Below the pieces are notes generated by a model. It saw nothing but the letters and a program-made list of their open reading frames with translations, made no database searches and was not told where the DNA came from. Source: Rugalucina vietnamica (Eukaryota > Mollusca > Bivalvia > Lucinida > Lucinidae). Taken from it: 64,000 nucleotides of DNA. The stretch is from the NCBI GenBank assembly GCA_964017185.1, contig OZ024871.1, positions 24,528,488 to 24,592,487 on the forward strand, in the 5' to 3' direction. This document shows, piece after piece, positions 47,301-53,984 of the stretch (positions are counted from its first letter, which is position 1; the number at the start of each line of letters is the position of its first letter). The position numbers and the translations under genes are program-made.

Positions 47301-48200
47301 GACCAAATGAGCACGAAGTTTATACCTGTGGTGGTTTATACCAGAGCGTTATCTCGGCTAAATGTGGCCTTGAAACAAACAAAACAAAGAGCAAGAAGGT
47401 GGGAAAGGTGCAGTTCCGGTGACCAATATTGATTTTTTTCTCATGAAAGAGTCAGTAGCTTGCTGACTGAATCAATGTCTGACTGACAATACCAAACCAC
47501 CACTCACATAGGGAGCGAATTAATGCACCCCCTTCTTTGTAAGACATGCTAATTCGGGCTTTTTCTGACCTTTTTGGGAAAGTTTGGTACCGATGAATTT
47601 GGGAAAAAAATTGTTTGATTTTGGGAAAAAAAATATGATGACTATGGGGAAAAAAAGTGTAATTTGTAGCAAAATTGGGTAAGTTTACCTTTTAAATTGG
47701 GATTTTTCCGCTAATTAGGAATGTTTCAGGTCAATTGGGAATTTTTTAGCCAATTGGGAAAAAATTTGGTAACGGAAACCGGACCAAGTTTTGCATAGAG
47801 AAAAAGCCCTGTAGATCTAATTAAATATGGCCACCAATGAAAAATTGTATTTTTTTGTTTATTTGTTTGTTTGTTTCAAGGCCACATTTAGTCACATTCC
47901 CTATTTAGCCCTTAAGACCAATTAACTCGCAGGTATCTAGCCGAGATATTTTTCGCTGAATTCATTTTGTTTGTTATTGTTGTTGTTTGTTTTTCAAAAG
48001 CCGAAACTTGTATTTCAAATTATTTTTAACAAGAAGACTTTGTGGTGACGAGGAATAAATCAACAAGATTTGTAGAGTAAAACAATGAAACATAATGCTA
48101 GATCACTCCTTGCTGCAAGCACATGACAATACTCTGACAAATAGAGTAAATAAATTCGATTTTTCATGCAAATCTTATGCACTACCTCTTGATCGGCCAT
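29081..48200 (-). CDS. CCDC96: CCDC96/CFAP184, ciliary coiled-coil protein (12 exons)
   Basis: Exons in transcript order: 48186-48200, 45917-46112, 44418-44618, 43635-43897, 40735-40879, 39636-39775, 36611-36764, 35745-35938, 34812-34931, 32381-32473, 31693-31830, 29081-29326. Together they are 1905 nt, giving 634 residues and TAG. Every junction has consensus gt/ag and matching phase. Residues 6-320 are acidic and Glu/Pro-rich with a long Glu/Asp run. Residues about 312-630 are coiled coil of the CCDC113/CCDC96 family, with LHLIDFEQLKIENQ at 483-496 and KRDILSRTKQARDALR near the end. The family partners CCDC113 (CFAP263) in a complex at the base of radial spokes and inner dynein arms of motile cilia. 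The human protein is somewhat shorter, the difference fitting the expanded acidic region. I saw no broken splice site. Confidence 0.93.
29405..29535. repeat. Tandem pair, about 55-60 bp
   Basis: Two copies of accagaggaccaatggtcct followed by aaacgctcacct and gatctgctgcatatacc, starting near 29429 and 29480, in the last intron of CFAP184. Confidence 0.85.
29650..31455 (-). repeat. Tandem repeat of about 440 bp units with gacgg tail
   Basis: About four units share ttgaccttgcc, ggtcaaggtcatcacagggt, gatgcttcatgccaagtttg, accatatatgggcatggcgg and ttgccccggggtggggg, starting near 29650, 30090, 30525 and 30990. The block ends in gacggacggacgg and the inverted repeat gctcacct...aggtgagct (31415-31452). 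Related DNA lies inverted at 41780-43600. Located in the last intron of CFAP184. Confidence 0.88.
31693..31830 (-). CDS. CCDC96: CFAP184 exon 11, coiled coil
   Basis: Acceptor tttaacttcag, donor gtatgt. Phase 0-0, 46 codons: ELLKLRKKITSTVQVLTHLK to REVEVEVAQ. Confidence 0.93.
32381..32473 (-). CDS. CCDC96: CFAP184 exon 10, signature motif
   Basis: Acceptor gtctttttcag, donor gtcagt. Phase 0-0, 31 codons. Holds LHLIDFEQLKIENQ and EKIEERNE, the most diagnostic stretch of the CCDC113/CCDC96 coiled-coil family. Confidence 0.94.
32746..32977. repeat. Tandem pair, about 115 bp
   Basis: Two C-rich copies, each beginning ccaccaagcccccttccct and containing ccggcacatgctcacccctg and catcaccaacgaaa, with a few substitutions. 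Confidence 0.9.
33060..34010. repeat. Tandem repeat of about 170 bp units, gacctctagccc family
   Basis: cctagattttgacctctagc followed by a C-run and a ggtacctatgg-type phrase recurs near 33206, 33361, 33534 and 33717. The block ends in gaacgaacgaac and a short palindrome (cccgtcggcataaatgccggggg) near 33979-34005. Confidence 0.85.
34812..34931 (-). CDS. CCDC96: CFAP184 exon 9, coiled coil
   Basis: Acceptor cacatttcag, donor gtacta. Phase 0-0, 120 nt, 40 codons: DIEQYLAGENRKESEVVNVR to KKKEHQLKSK. Confidence 0.93.
35010..35440. repeat. Direct repeat flanking an exon-7-derived fragment
   Basis: actttaaattatggtacaat to ttcttggtcccccgat occurs at about 35009-35091 and again at 35349-35438. Between them, 35090-35170 (ttgcttgctgcaatacaaaa, ctcaggcatatactcaattt) matches the DNA just upstream of exon 7 at 36758-36832. 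Confidence 0.85.
35745..35938 (-). CDS. CCDC96: CFAP184 exon 8, coiled coil
   Basis: Acceptor ctattatcag, donor gtatga. Phase 1 in and 0 out. Encodes QLEDLRRQDMQERDNYKHQI, then RQNFMEFKKQVAQNSLNSRS and RAIAPK. The FMEFKKQVA stretch is characteristic of the family as I remember it. Confidence 0.93.
35990..36140 (+). mobile_element. Hairpin MITE family, partial copy
   Basis: ctccacacaaacctgtctgt, cacagaagatggctagggg, cttgaaattgctgatttaga and ggcactgatcagctg match the left half of the family. The right half of the hairpin is absent. Confidence 0.65.
36611..36764 (-). CDS. CCDC96: CFAP184 exon 7, coiled coil
   Basis: Acceptor ttatattgcag, donor gtaaga. Phase 0 in and 1 out. Encodes QAIAEREQLQQQNYQLQHKL then a KKKADESK stretch and EQRYLKYM. 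Its 5' half has a decayed duplicate at 36829-36920. Confidence 0.93.
36829..36920 (-). pseudogene. Decayed duplicate of CFAP184 exon 7 (5' half)
   Basis: On the minus strand this reads ctttatattgcag then caagcaatagctgag, matching the acceptor and first codons of exon 7. A stop (TGA) appears where the real exon has CGA at codon 6, and an insertion disrupts the Gln-rich stretch. It ends near the ttccataa step equivalent to the exon's DYFRK region. It lies about 65 bp beyond exon 7 in the same orientation, so a local tandem duplication is the simplest origin. Confidence 0.82.
37140..37210. repeat. (ATTT)n-rich tract
   Basis: Imperfect attt and actt tetranucleotides over about 65 bp inside the intron between CFAP184 exons 6 and 7. 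Confidence 0.9.
37215..38065. other. Intron sequence, nothing recognised
   Basis: 37480-37570 repeats aataacaagggaagtaact and shorter variants three times. No exon of the gene is needed here, since exons 6 and 7 join in phase. Confidence 0.5.
38071..38306 (-). mobile_element. Hairpin MITE family, copy 2
   Basis: Holds an almost perfect palindrome, caaaggcgcagatcagcttc-gcagtaattgc-gaagctgatctgcgcctttg (38113-38163). It is flanked by gagccgccatatgggaaaa on the left and ttctcatgcgaaggctca on the right, which are inverted versions of one another. Inverse orientation to copy 1. Confidence 0.85.
38860..39050. mobile_element. Hairpin MITE family, decayed copy
   Basis: Contains gtgaagcaaaaacaaaggtg, ctgatcagttgtgca and catctttgttttttgcc, a diverged hairpin, followed by a second damaged arm (caaagatcagcaactgttgt) and gagcggcctcatgggaaaac. 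Confidence 0.6.
39057..39265 (+). mobile_element. Hairpin MITE family, copy 3
   Basis: Near-perfect palindrome aaacaaaggcgctgatcagc-ttcgcggttaccgcgaa-gctgatctgcgtctttgttt with the family flanks tttccgaacaggtccgac and ttggttttctcactaggcgg. A further inverted fragment (aaatttcaagcttctagccc) follows at 39290-39350. Confidence 0.85.
39362..39578. mobile_element. AGGTTATAA MITE family, copy 2
   Basis: Ends aggttataaatattttttttcatgctcagctcagctgag and ctcagctgagttgagcatgaaaaaagttttataacct are inverted repeats of about 35 bp. The inside is unique AT-rich DNA. It sits 57 bp from exon 6 of CFAP184. Confidence 0.85.
39636..39775 (-). CDS. CCDC96: CFAP184 exon 6, acidic run into coil start
   Basis: Acceptor tgtttatag, donor gtaagt. 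Phase 1 in and 0 out. A run of about twenty Glu/Asp residues precedes QPEFDREELIERYH, where the coiled coil begins. Confidence 0.92.
40483..40714. mobile_element. AGGTTATAA MITE family, copy 3
   Basis: Same ends as copy 2 (aggttataaacaaactttttt, catgctcaactctgctgag; inverse at ctcagctaagttgagcatg). It ends 20 bp from the donor of CFAP184 exon 5. Confidence 0.82.
40735..40879 (-). CDS. CCDC96: CFAP184 exon 5, Ser/Pro linker
   Basis: Acceptor cttaatttag, donor gtaagg. Phase 0 in and 1 out. Encodes SDTFGEGERAESPVGVGQKL followed by a Pro/Ser-rich stretch with TPPGSPKGE and EPGTPERSRP, candidate proline-directed phosphosites. A MITE (40483-40714) ends 20 bp past its donor. Confidence 0.9.
41075..41669. 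mobile_element. MITE with CTTTAtAGCGACACCGA ends
   Basis: The left end ctttatagcgacaccga is matched in inverse by tcggtgtcgctttaaag at the right end, 16 of 17 bases. About 595 bp, no open frame of note. I could not see a clear target duplication. Confidence 0.78.
41780..43600 (+). repeat. Tandem-repeat block, inverse relative of 29650-31455
   Basis: Begins with the inverted repeat gctcacctgagccgaaggct (41782-41814) and cgtccgtgcgtcgtccgtcg. Then come units with ttgattggttgcaggggccc, ttccatagacttataatggg and ataagaactctggttgctat (near 42000, 42310 and 42670). The last part (42840-43250) is the reverse complement of the other block (ccaatcaaagccaaatttta, aagatggccgccat, ggcaaggtcaacataggtcg). 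It fills the intron between CFAP184 exons 4 and 5. Confidence 0.85.
43635..43897 (-). CDS. CCDC96: CFAP184 exon 4, GEGQ/EGQEKQ repeats
   Basis: Acceptor tttctattctag, donor gtagga. Phase 1 in and 0 out. Internal repeats GEGQTAEV (twice) and EGQEKQE (twice) give a low-complexity acidic segment, ending VSKSPVPQ. The Lys/Arg-rich open frame on the same strand is a frame-shifted shadow of these repeats. Confidence 0.9.
44165..44379 (-). mobile_element. Hairpin MITE family, copy 4
   Basis: gagccacgtcatgagaaaac and tttctcatgacgcagctcat are inverted ends. The central hairpin is damaged (caaaggcgcagatcagcttc-gcagtaactgcctttg), losing most of its second arm. Confidence 0.82.
44418..44618 (-). CDS. 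CCDC96: CFAP184 exon 3, Glu-rich
   Basis: Acceptor gtttctttag, donor gtaaag. Phase 1 in and 1 out, 201 nt, so skipping it would preserve frame. Encodes QTTEAGEQKQEPEGGEPDD and a Glu/Gly/Lys-rich tail. Confidence 0.9.
44672..45383. mobile_element. hAT-type MITE with perfect TIR and 8-bp TSD
   Basis: The ends TAGAGCTGTCATTGAT and ATCAATGACAGCTCTA are perfect 16-bp inverted repeats. GTGTATTT is duplicated exactly at 44664-44671 and 45384-45391. The 8-bp duplication and TAGAG start fit the hAT superfamily. Both subterminal zones are full of ATCGATAT words (44699-44760, 45295-45370), which could bind a transposase. No open frame, so non-autonomous. It lies in the intron between CFAP184 exons 2 and 3. 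Confidence 0.92.
45531..45806 (+). mobile_element. Hairpin MITE family, copy 5
   Basis: gagcggcgacgcaagaaaac and tttctcacgatgcggctcat are the inverted ends. The hairpin aaacaaaggcgctgatcagc-ttcgcaattactgcaaa-gctgatctgcacctttgttt is near perfect, and the right arm tttgttttcgcataggcaaa is duplicated once. Confidence 0.83.
45917..46112 (-). CDS. CCDC96: CFAP184 exon 2, Glu/Pro-rich
   Basis: Acceptor gttttcttag, donor gtatga. Phase 0 in and 1 out. Encodes an acidic disordered stretch starting ETPNTGTSEETPAPVPTEGG and ending EAEGEKQPEPT. Confidence 0.9.
46635..46680 (-). mobile_element. LINE 3'-end fragment
   Basis: ttcagatactgagttgatca followed by atatctgatcatcacc closely matches 49707-49745, the 3' tail of the LINE at 49738-53290. 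Confidence 0.65.
46690..46985. repeat. Degenerate tandem repeat around accacaaaccac
   Basis: ggatgtggtgtgtaagtgga or variants followed by ccacaaaccactttttc recurs near 46710, 46775, 46860 and 46945. Single caaaccacc phrases precede it from 46600. Confidence 0.75.
47345..47950. mobile_element. Inverted-repeat element with TTGGGAAAA-rich core
   Basis: aaatgtggccttgaaacaaac near 47360 is inverted at gtttgtttcaaggccacatt (47869-47889), and tatctcggcta near 47349 is inverted at tagccgagata near 47938. The core 47570-47780 repeats ttgggaaaaaaa and ttgggattt phrases. It lies in intron 1 of CFAP184. Confidence 0.6.
48186..48200 (-). CDS. CCDC96: CFAP184 exon 1 (start codon)
   Basis: ATG at 48200 in a good context (acaaaATGG) encodes only MADQE before donor gtagtg. 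Phase 0 out, matching exon 2. The shortness makes it the least certain exon, but no other in-frame Met start is seen upstream of exon 2. Confidence 0.75.
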
Positions 48201-48203
48201 TTT

Positions 48204-48217
48204 GTTGTCAAGGTAAA
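48204..48217 (-). promoter_or_regulatory. X-box-like RFX motif next to the CFAP184 ATG
   Basis: Read in the gene's direction it is TTTACCTTGACAAC, four bases before the ATG. It fits the RYYNYYWWRRNRAC X-box pattern at 13 of 14 positions, failing only at the first. RFX factors drive many cilia genes. The closeness to the ATG is unusual, so this may be chance. Confidence 0.35.
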
Positions 48218-48360
48218 TAGTGCTGGGATAAAAGCCAACGCTATGTTAGAAGGGGCGTACTTGATTTCAAACTCCAAGCCGCGGTGTTCCACTTCCGGAC
48301 GAAAGTCCTCTCAGAAAACATCGGAGAGCAACGGAGGTGTTGGCACTGTTGGGGAGTATG

Positions 48361-49210
48361 ACTTGATTTAGAAATTTTAAGAGTGATCGGATTGCTCCGA
48401 GCAGCACGCTAAATCAAGGGAAAGTGGGCAAACGGAGTGCATTCCCATTACTAAATCAAGTGAGGAAAAGCAATGTTCTGAATTCGGTCGTAGCGAGTCT
48501 AATTATGAGCGATTCCACGGCTCATCTGAAGATGATTCAGATGAAGAGTACTTCCACAAGTCACCAGCACTCGCACTCTCGCTGTACGATTGTGTTTTTT
48601 ATAATATTTTGACGCCATGTTTTTTATGCAGGTCACGTGACTTGCTCCGACCACACCACCTTGGACGGCGGAGCGCTTCGTCACGCTCCATTGCGACTAC
48701 TTGATTTAGAATCCGTATGCTCCGGTCGATCGGATCAATCGGATTGGCTATATCAAGTACGGCCAAGCATTCTCGCGAGATCAGTCGATACCTCATCTTG
48801 GGGCGTACTTGATTTAGAAATTTTAAGAGTGATCGGATTGGTCCGGGCAGTACGCTAAATCAAGGGAAAGTGGGCAAACGGGGTGCATTCCCATTACTAA
48901 AACAAGTGAGGAAAAACAATAAAGAAAAAAGTCAAATTGTTGCTTTAAATGATTTTGATTTTAGGCGTGTTTATTACCCTGCAATGCGCATGGATGTCTC
49001 ACAAACACCTCCATGCTGAAGAAATAAATTTTGCACTCCTCGCATTGAAACATTGCTGAAGCCATGTTTTTTAGAGCAGGTCACGTAACTTGCTCCGACC
49101 ACACCACCTTGGACGGCGGAGCGCTTCGTCGCGCTCCATTGCGACTACTTGATTTAGAATCCTTATGCTCAGGTCGATCGGATCAATCGGATTGGCTATA
49201 TCAAGTGCGA
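48361..49210 (+). repeat. Tandem duplication of about 440 bp upstream of CFAP184
   Basis: acttgatttagaaattttaa to cattcccattactaaa occurs at 48361-48475 and 48806-48921. ggtcacgtgacttgctccga to cggattggctatatcaagt occurs at 48631-48757 and 49079-49206. Each copy holds acttgattta and taaatcaag as inverted words. It starts 160 bp upstream of the CFAP184 start codon. Confidence 0.88.
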
Positions 49211-49424
49211 CCTTGATCTCTCGCATTTGACGCTTTGAATTGTGGGATATAGCCGATTTCGGCTACAAACGACACACCAAGAAAGCTGGAGCATCCCGCA
49301 TGAGTTTCCCAGATCCCATTGGCCAACTGCGACAGGTCAGTGCGTGAAGCGCTACCTGTCAGCGACAATGATGTTATAAGGAGGTGCCGTGGGTCCTTTG
49401 AAACACCACCGAAACACCACCGAA

Positions 49425-49600
49425 ATACCGGTCCCAATAGCGTAATGGTTAGAGCGCCCGCTTCGGAAGCGGGAGGTCGCGGGTTCGAGGTGGGCAGTGT
49501 AGTTCTATCATTGTGGTTATCTTGACGTTACTCGGTGATAACCGAGGTGCTCCCCGTGGTTGGAGGATAATACATTCAAATAATAATAATAATAACTCCC
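49425..49600 (+). mobile_element. tRNA-derived SINE
   Basis: gtcccaatagcgtaatggtt, an anticodon-like hairpin cccgc-ttcggaa-gcggg and a B-box-like gggttcgagg form a tRNA-like head at 49431-49503. A unique-looking body and an (AAT)n tail at about 49578-49595 follow. The B box is imperfect and the acceptor stem does not pair, so it is not a functional tRNA. The same head recurs at 61155. Confidence 0.75.
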
Positions 49601-49870
49601 ATATCCTCTAAAACGTGTGCATGTTTTGTGTCCGGTACATTTTAAAGAAAAAAGTAGATATAGAATAAAATAATCCATATATTATCTCATATCCTTTTTT
49701 ATCTTCTGATACTGAGTCGATCAATTTCTGATCATCACCTCAGGTGTGGGGTGGGTGGCTAAATTTAGAATTTAGTCAAGGGAAAAGAAAACATTTGGGG
49801 TGGACCATTAAAACTATTTACAAGATATAGATGAGAGGCATACTAAAACGCATGCCTCTGGGCTAATGAT

Positions 49871-51480
49871 TTAAATAGAAGCCTTAAATTCCTCAATGGT
49901 CTTAGATAGGACCACTGAAGAAGGGAGACTATTCCAAACCGGAATAGTTCTGGGGGAAAATGAATTTTTCAGGGCATCATTATAGGCAAATGGTCTTGTG
50001 TATTGTGATTCATGTGATGCCCGAGTACGCCTTAGATTGGGTGCCGGGGTCAGGTATTTGTCTTTATCAAGAGACACTGTACCGGAGTGTATCTTGTAGA
50101 AGAAGGTTAAGGAGGACCGCTCCCTGCGGGACTCCAGGGATGGCCACTCAAGTTCGTCTAGCATTTCACCGACGCTACTGGTGTTCCTCCATCGCCTGCA
50201 GGTCCACCGGGTCCACCTTCTCAGTCTGAGTTTCATGATAGGGATGTCAAATAGGAGCTGCATACTCAAGTTGAGGCCGAACCAATGTTTTGTATGCAAC
50301 TTCCTTAGTATACCTAGGTGCCAGTGCCAAATTGCGCCGAGGAAAACCCAAAGTCTTAGTTGCCTTGCATGTAATTTCAGAAATATGTTGACCCCAATCA
50401 AGATCGTCTGTGATTGTTAAACCTAGGCATTTAGCGGACTGAACCTGTTCCAATGTTTGCTGATGCAGTGTGTAATTGAATTCTATATGCCTGCTTGGAT
50501 GTAGCCGCGTCACCCTCATTGAATGACATTTGCTAACATTGAATTTCATTTGCCAATCCATTTCCCATTTGGCCAAGCTATTCAGGTCATCTTGTAAAAT
50601 TTGACAATCCAATGGTGACTTGATATTCCTGTATAAGACACAATCATCAGCAAATAGCCGAACAGATGACCTGATGTTATCAGGAAGATCATTAATGAAA
50701 ATAAGAAATAGGACCGGTCCTAAGACCGATCCTTGTGGGACACCAGAAAGAACCGGGACTGGGTCTGAGGCACGGCCATCTAATACCACTTTTTGAGAGC
50801 GCTCAGAGAGCAACGATTCGATCCACTTATGTGTAGATCCTCTAATCCCGTAGAAGTCAAGTTTGTATAATAACCTTTTATGTGGGACCTTGTCAAAGGC
50901 CTTAGCGAAATCCATGACAATCACGTCCGTCTGCCGGTGGCCACAACTCACTGCTCGGTCCAGATTACTAACCAAATCATGATAAAACTGAACTAACTGG
51001 GTTTCGCAAGACCTTTGACTTCGGAACCCATGCTGACAGTCAGCAAGAATGTTTTCAAGAGCCAAGTGTTTGTTTATATTGCTGACTATTATATGCTCTA
51101 GAGTTTTGCAACAGATACAAGTAAGCGACACCGGTCGATAATTAGCTGCGTCGTATTTCTCACCTTTCTTAAATACCGGGGCTACATTTGCCTGTCGCCA
51201 ATCGTCTGGTACAGCACCCTGAGCAAGCGACTCATTGAAGATATAGGTCAGGACAGGAGCAATTTCAGAACTACATTCTTTCAACACCCTAGCACTCAGG
51301 CCATCTGGCCCAGGCGCCTAATGTATATTCAAGTTATTCAACAGTTTAATGACCCCTTTGGGATCAACTGTAATTTCACCTATAGCGGTGAAAGGACTTG
51401 TGCCTTTGGAGGCGATTTCATCATTTGATTCGCGAGTGAAGGCTGACTGAAACTGCCTTATTTTGTCACATAACCCATTA
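49871..51480 (-). pseudogene. LINE reverse transcriptase, broken
   Basis: Recognisable RT blocks on the minus strand: APGPDGL, NYRPVSLTCICCKTLEHII, GFRSQRSCETQL, VIVMDFAKAFDKVPHKRLL, SGVPQGSVLGPVLFLIFIND and the catalytic FADDCVLYRN. A stop (TAG) at 51318-51320 precedes APGPDG. The frame shifts near 50245, and the downstream part (TFFYKIHSGTV, NSFSPRTIPVWNSLP) is the usual C-terminal end of this LINE class. Confidence 0.9.
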
Positions 51481-51489
51481 ATATACCCA

Positions 51490-52265
51490 AATCTGAAACA
51501 AAACATATTCCCACAAAAATATCCATAAAACAATTGTTCAAATTTACTGGAATTTCTTTTGATTTGATGTTTTACGTCCTAGTCAACAGCTATGATCATG
51601 ACGGGATATTGACTCTTTTTTATAGGACTTCTATCCAACTAGTTTGGGCCCAACCGTTGGAAATCTTAGCAGATAAACTGCATTCCATTGGAAATATGAG
51701 GCTTGACCTCTAAAATTATTTTCAAGTCCCCGGACTACTATCCAACATGCCTGACATCCGAAATGTGCTTTGAATATAACAACCCACGTGAACAACTAAA
51801 ACACTAAAGTTTATATGGACACGTACGACCACGTTTCATGGGCATGCTTAGACAAACTAAGCTACATAAAAGTAGTAATCAGGTGGTCGACCAGCTGATA
51901 ACAGGCATTGCTTGGAGGCCCATGAGCAGCCTATATATTTTTCATTTGGGGCCATTTTTTCTGGAAAACCCAAAACTATGAAAATTCATGTCAGAATTTT
52001 CAAGCTCTCATCAGTTTATTTTTCATAATTATATTTAAATATTGGTCGCTTTTGTCAACAAAAACTAGTGAAATTCGAAGACAAAGATGCATACAGAACG
52101 CATTTAGAAGAACCAATAAATCAAAATTTTCTCGGGGGAGATCCCCCGAACCCCCCTTACAAGAAGGGGGAGACCCCCCTCTCGTGCTCTCCCCCTCTTG
52201 TGCCTTCGGCACTCGATCTTATTTTCGCCGGACCACTTTTGAGAACGCGGCGACGGCCCTGGGAT
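51490..52265. mobile_element. Foreign DNA inside the LINE
   Basis: Between the endonuclease (which stops matching after FLFTN) and the RT-side coding sequence (which resumes near 51480) lies DNA unlike a LINE. It includes tgttttacgtcctagtcaac at 51568, also seen near 27150, and a C/G-rich piece gatcccccgaacccccctta at 52140-52250 that forms gcc/ggc-type inverted words (gtgccttcggcac). Some LINE coding sequence is missing, so it is insertion plus deletion. Confidence 0.6.
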
Positions 52266-52850
52266 GTAGAGTTAGTGAAGAGAAAATCAAGGGTCTTGTC
52301 TTCTCGGGTGTTTATATTTACCATTTGGGAGAGGCAGTGATCCTGTATTATGTCCACGAGTTTAGTCTGAACTGGCCTCTTTGGGACCCCCTCGGGTACC
52401 TGCATTGTGCTACACTCAATATCACCACAATTGAAATCACCACCTACAAGAACATGGGCATTTTTATTTGACATAATCCGAGAAAGTTAAGTATTAAAAT
52501 CCTCAAGATATTTCAGTTCAAGCTCCTGAGTTGGGAACCTAGGGTGACGATAGAATGATCCTAGGTACAAAGTCCTACATCCAATAATGTTCAACTTACA
52601 CCAAATTATTTCGCACTTGGTGTCCAATTCCGGAGCTTCAGTACAGAGAAGATCACGCCTAAAAGCAATGAAGACACCACCATGCGCATCACTAGCTCTG
52701 TCTTTCCGGATAGCATCAAAGAAATCTGGAAAAATCTCCGAGTTTTTAATGTCTGGGGTTCCCCAATATGATGTCAGGTTTAGCCGACTCTATGACAGTG
52801 TGAATTTCAGCCTTTTTATTTTTAATTGACTGACAATTCATGATCAAAAT
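52266..52850 (-). pseudogene. LINE endonuclease domain, broken
   Basis: Residues resembling the APE-type fold are visible: LIMNCQSIKNKKAEIHTVIE, then GGVFIAFRRDL, then LVGGDFNCGDIE (the conserved GDFN). Part of the segment after PDIILG is missing, and a stop lies before the VGGDFN part. The 3' end of the domain is replaced by inserted DNA after TLDFLFTN. Confidence 0.8.
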
Positions 52851-53250
52851 TCTCAAGGGGTGGTTCAGGACCGCCTTTTTGGTCCTGGGTTTTGCTTCTT
52901 TTGTTTGCACAATAGGCGAAGAACTGCATTGGGGGTCCAATATTGTCTGGTATCGGACTGTCAGGCTCGGACAGGGACGAAAGGGACTCAAATCTGTTGG
53001 ATATCTCAAGAGAAGCTGTAGTGTCAAACAACGAAGTGGAAAAGTTTGGCATTCCACAACGTATGCATTCCCATGATATACTTTTGCTAAGTGATTTATT
53101 GTAAATCCCATACATAGTTGAAGTCATGCCTTGACAGTCTATATGATACCAGATGTTGCATGAGTCGCAACAAATCCCGCGGTCATCCCATCCAACACTG
53201 ACATCACACAGTCTACACGGAAAGTGAGAGTTGTCAATAAGGGATTCTGG
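52800..53250 (-). pseudogene. LINE PHD-finger-like segment
   Basis: The minus-strand reading has CRLCD, then GICCDSCNIWYHIDC, then WECIRCGMPN, the C-x2-C, C-x2-C, H-x2-C, C-x2-C spacing of a PHD finger. Ser/Pro-rich sequence follows. PHD fingers occur at the N-terminus of some invertebrate LINEs. Frames 1 and 2 overlap near 52850, indicating a frameshift before the endonuclease. Confidence 0.75.
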
Positions 53251-53540
53251 ACCAGGATTTGTTTCGGTGTCCCAGGAGTTACTTATCAGAAGAGTAAAAA
53301 TGTATAAATGAATGAGCTTACCAGAGCGGTTTTTTTGTTTATATCCTAAATTTTTTTCAATCTAGAAAAATGTATACATTATACTTTATATCTTCCAAAG
53401 GCTCAAGCTTTTATATTTTATATCAGGAGTCAATTATTTCTGACAAGGACTGGAAGGCTCTGAAGGGAAAAGGATAAAATATTTAAAAAAAAAATGGTAC
53501 AGTTATGGCAGGCATATCACAAGTTGATATTTTGCATATA

Positions 53541-53715
53541 GTGAGCTCTACCTACCTACCTACCGACCTACCTGCCTACCTACCTACCTACTATACCTAC
53601 CTACCTATCTACCTACCTACCTACCTACCTACCGACTATGACATGCATATCAAAAGTTGATACTTTACATATAGTGATACCTACCTACCTACCTACCTAC
53701 CTACCTACCTACCTA
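53541..53715. repeat. (CCTA)n microsatellite
   Basis: Two tetranucleotide blocks (53547-53634 and 53681-53714) with occasional gacc and gcct steps, joined by a repeated phrase (tgacatgcatatcaaaagttgat). Confidence 0.93.
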
Positions 53716-53984
53716 TACATTCAAATACTGCCTACGCCCTCGCGAGCATTTTGGCAGGCACTGTGCGTCAGGGTTATGAAAAAGAATAAAGCTAAAAGTC
53801 TGTTTCAAGATGATAGGTTAAAACTAAATCGATTATGAAGGAGAGATAAAATCAACTGTCTAGAATTGATCGGCGTATCACATTTTAGACAGTACATAAA
53901 ATTGATGAGGATTAATGGGTCTAAAAAGTTTAAAAACAGGATAAAATATGCAGTACACTGTCTCTAGGACTTGGTGTGTTGCAG

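Larger units (their letters stand above)
49738..53290 (-). mobile_element. CR1/L2-like non-LTR retrotransposon, broken
   Basis: In transcript order: a PHD-finger-like domain, an endonuclease domain, a foreign insertion at about 51500-52265, a reverse transcriptase, and a 3' tail with cacctgaggtgatgatcaga. The domain order is that of an APE-type LINE. Premature stops, a frameshift near 50245 and the insertion make it inactive. Confidence 0.85.

Noticed and set aside
49431-49503. Functional tRNA gene (anticodon CGG)
   Set aside because: The acceptor stem does not pair, the B box is imperfect, and the sequence continues into a SINE body with an AAT tail.
53541-53715. Telomere-like or satellite array
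   Set aside because: The unit is CCTA, not CCCTAA or TTAGGG, so it is an ordinary tetranucleotide microsatellite.
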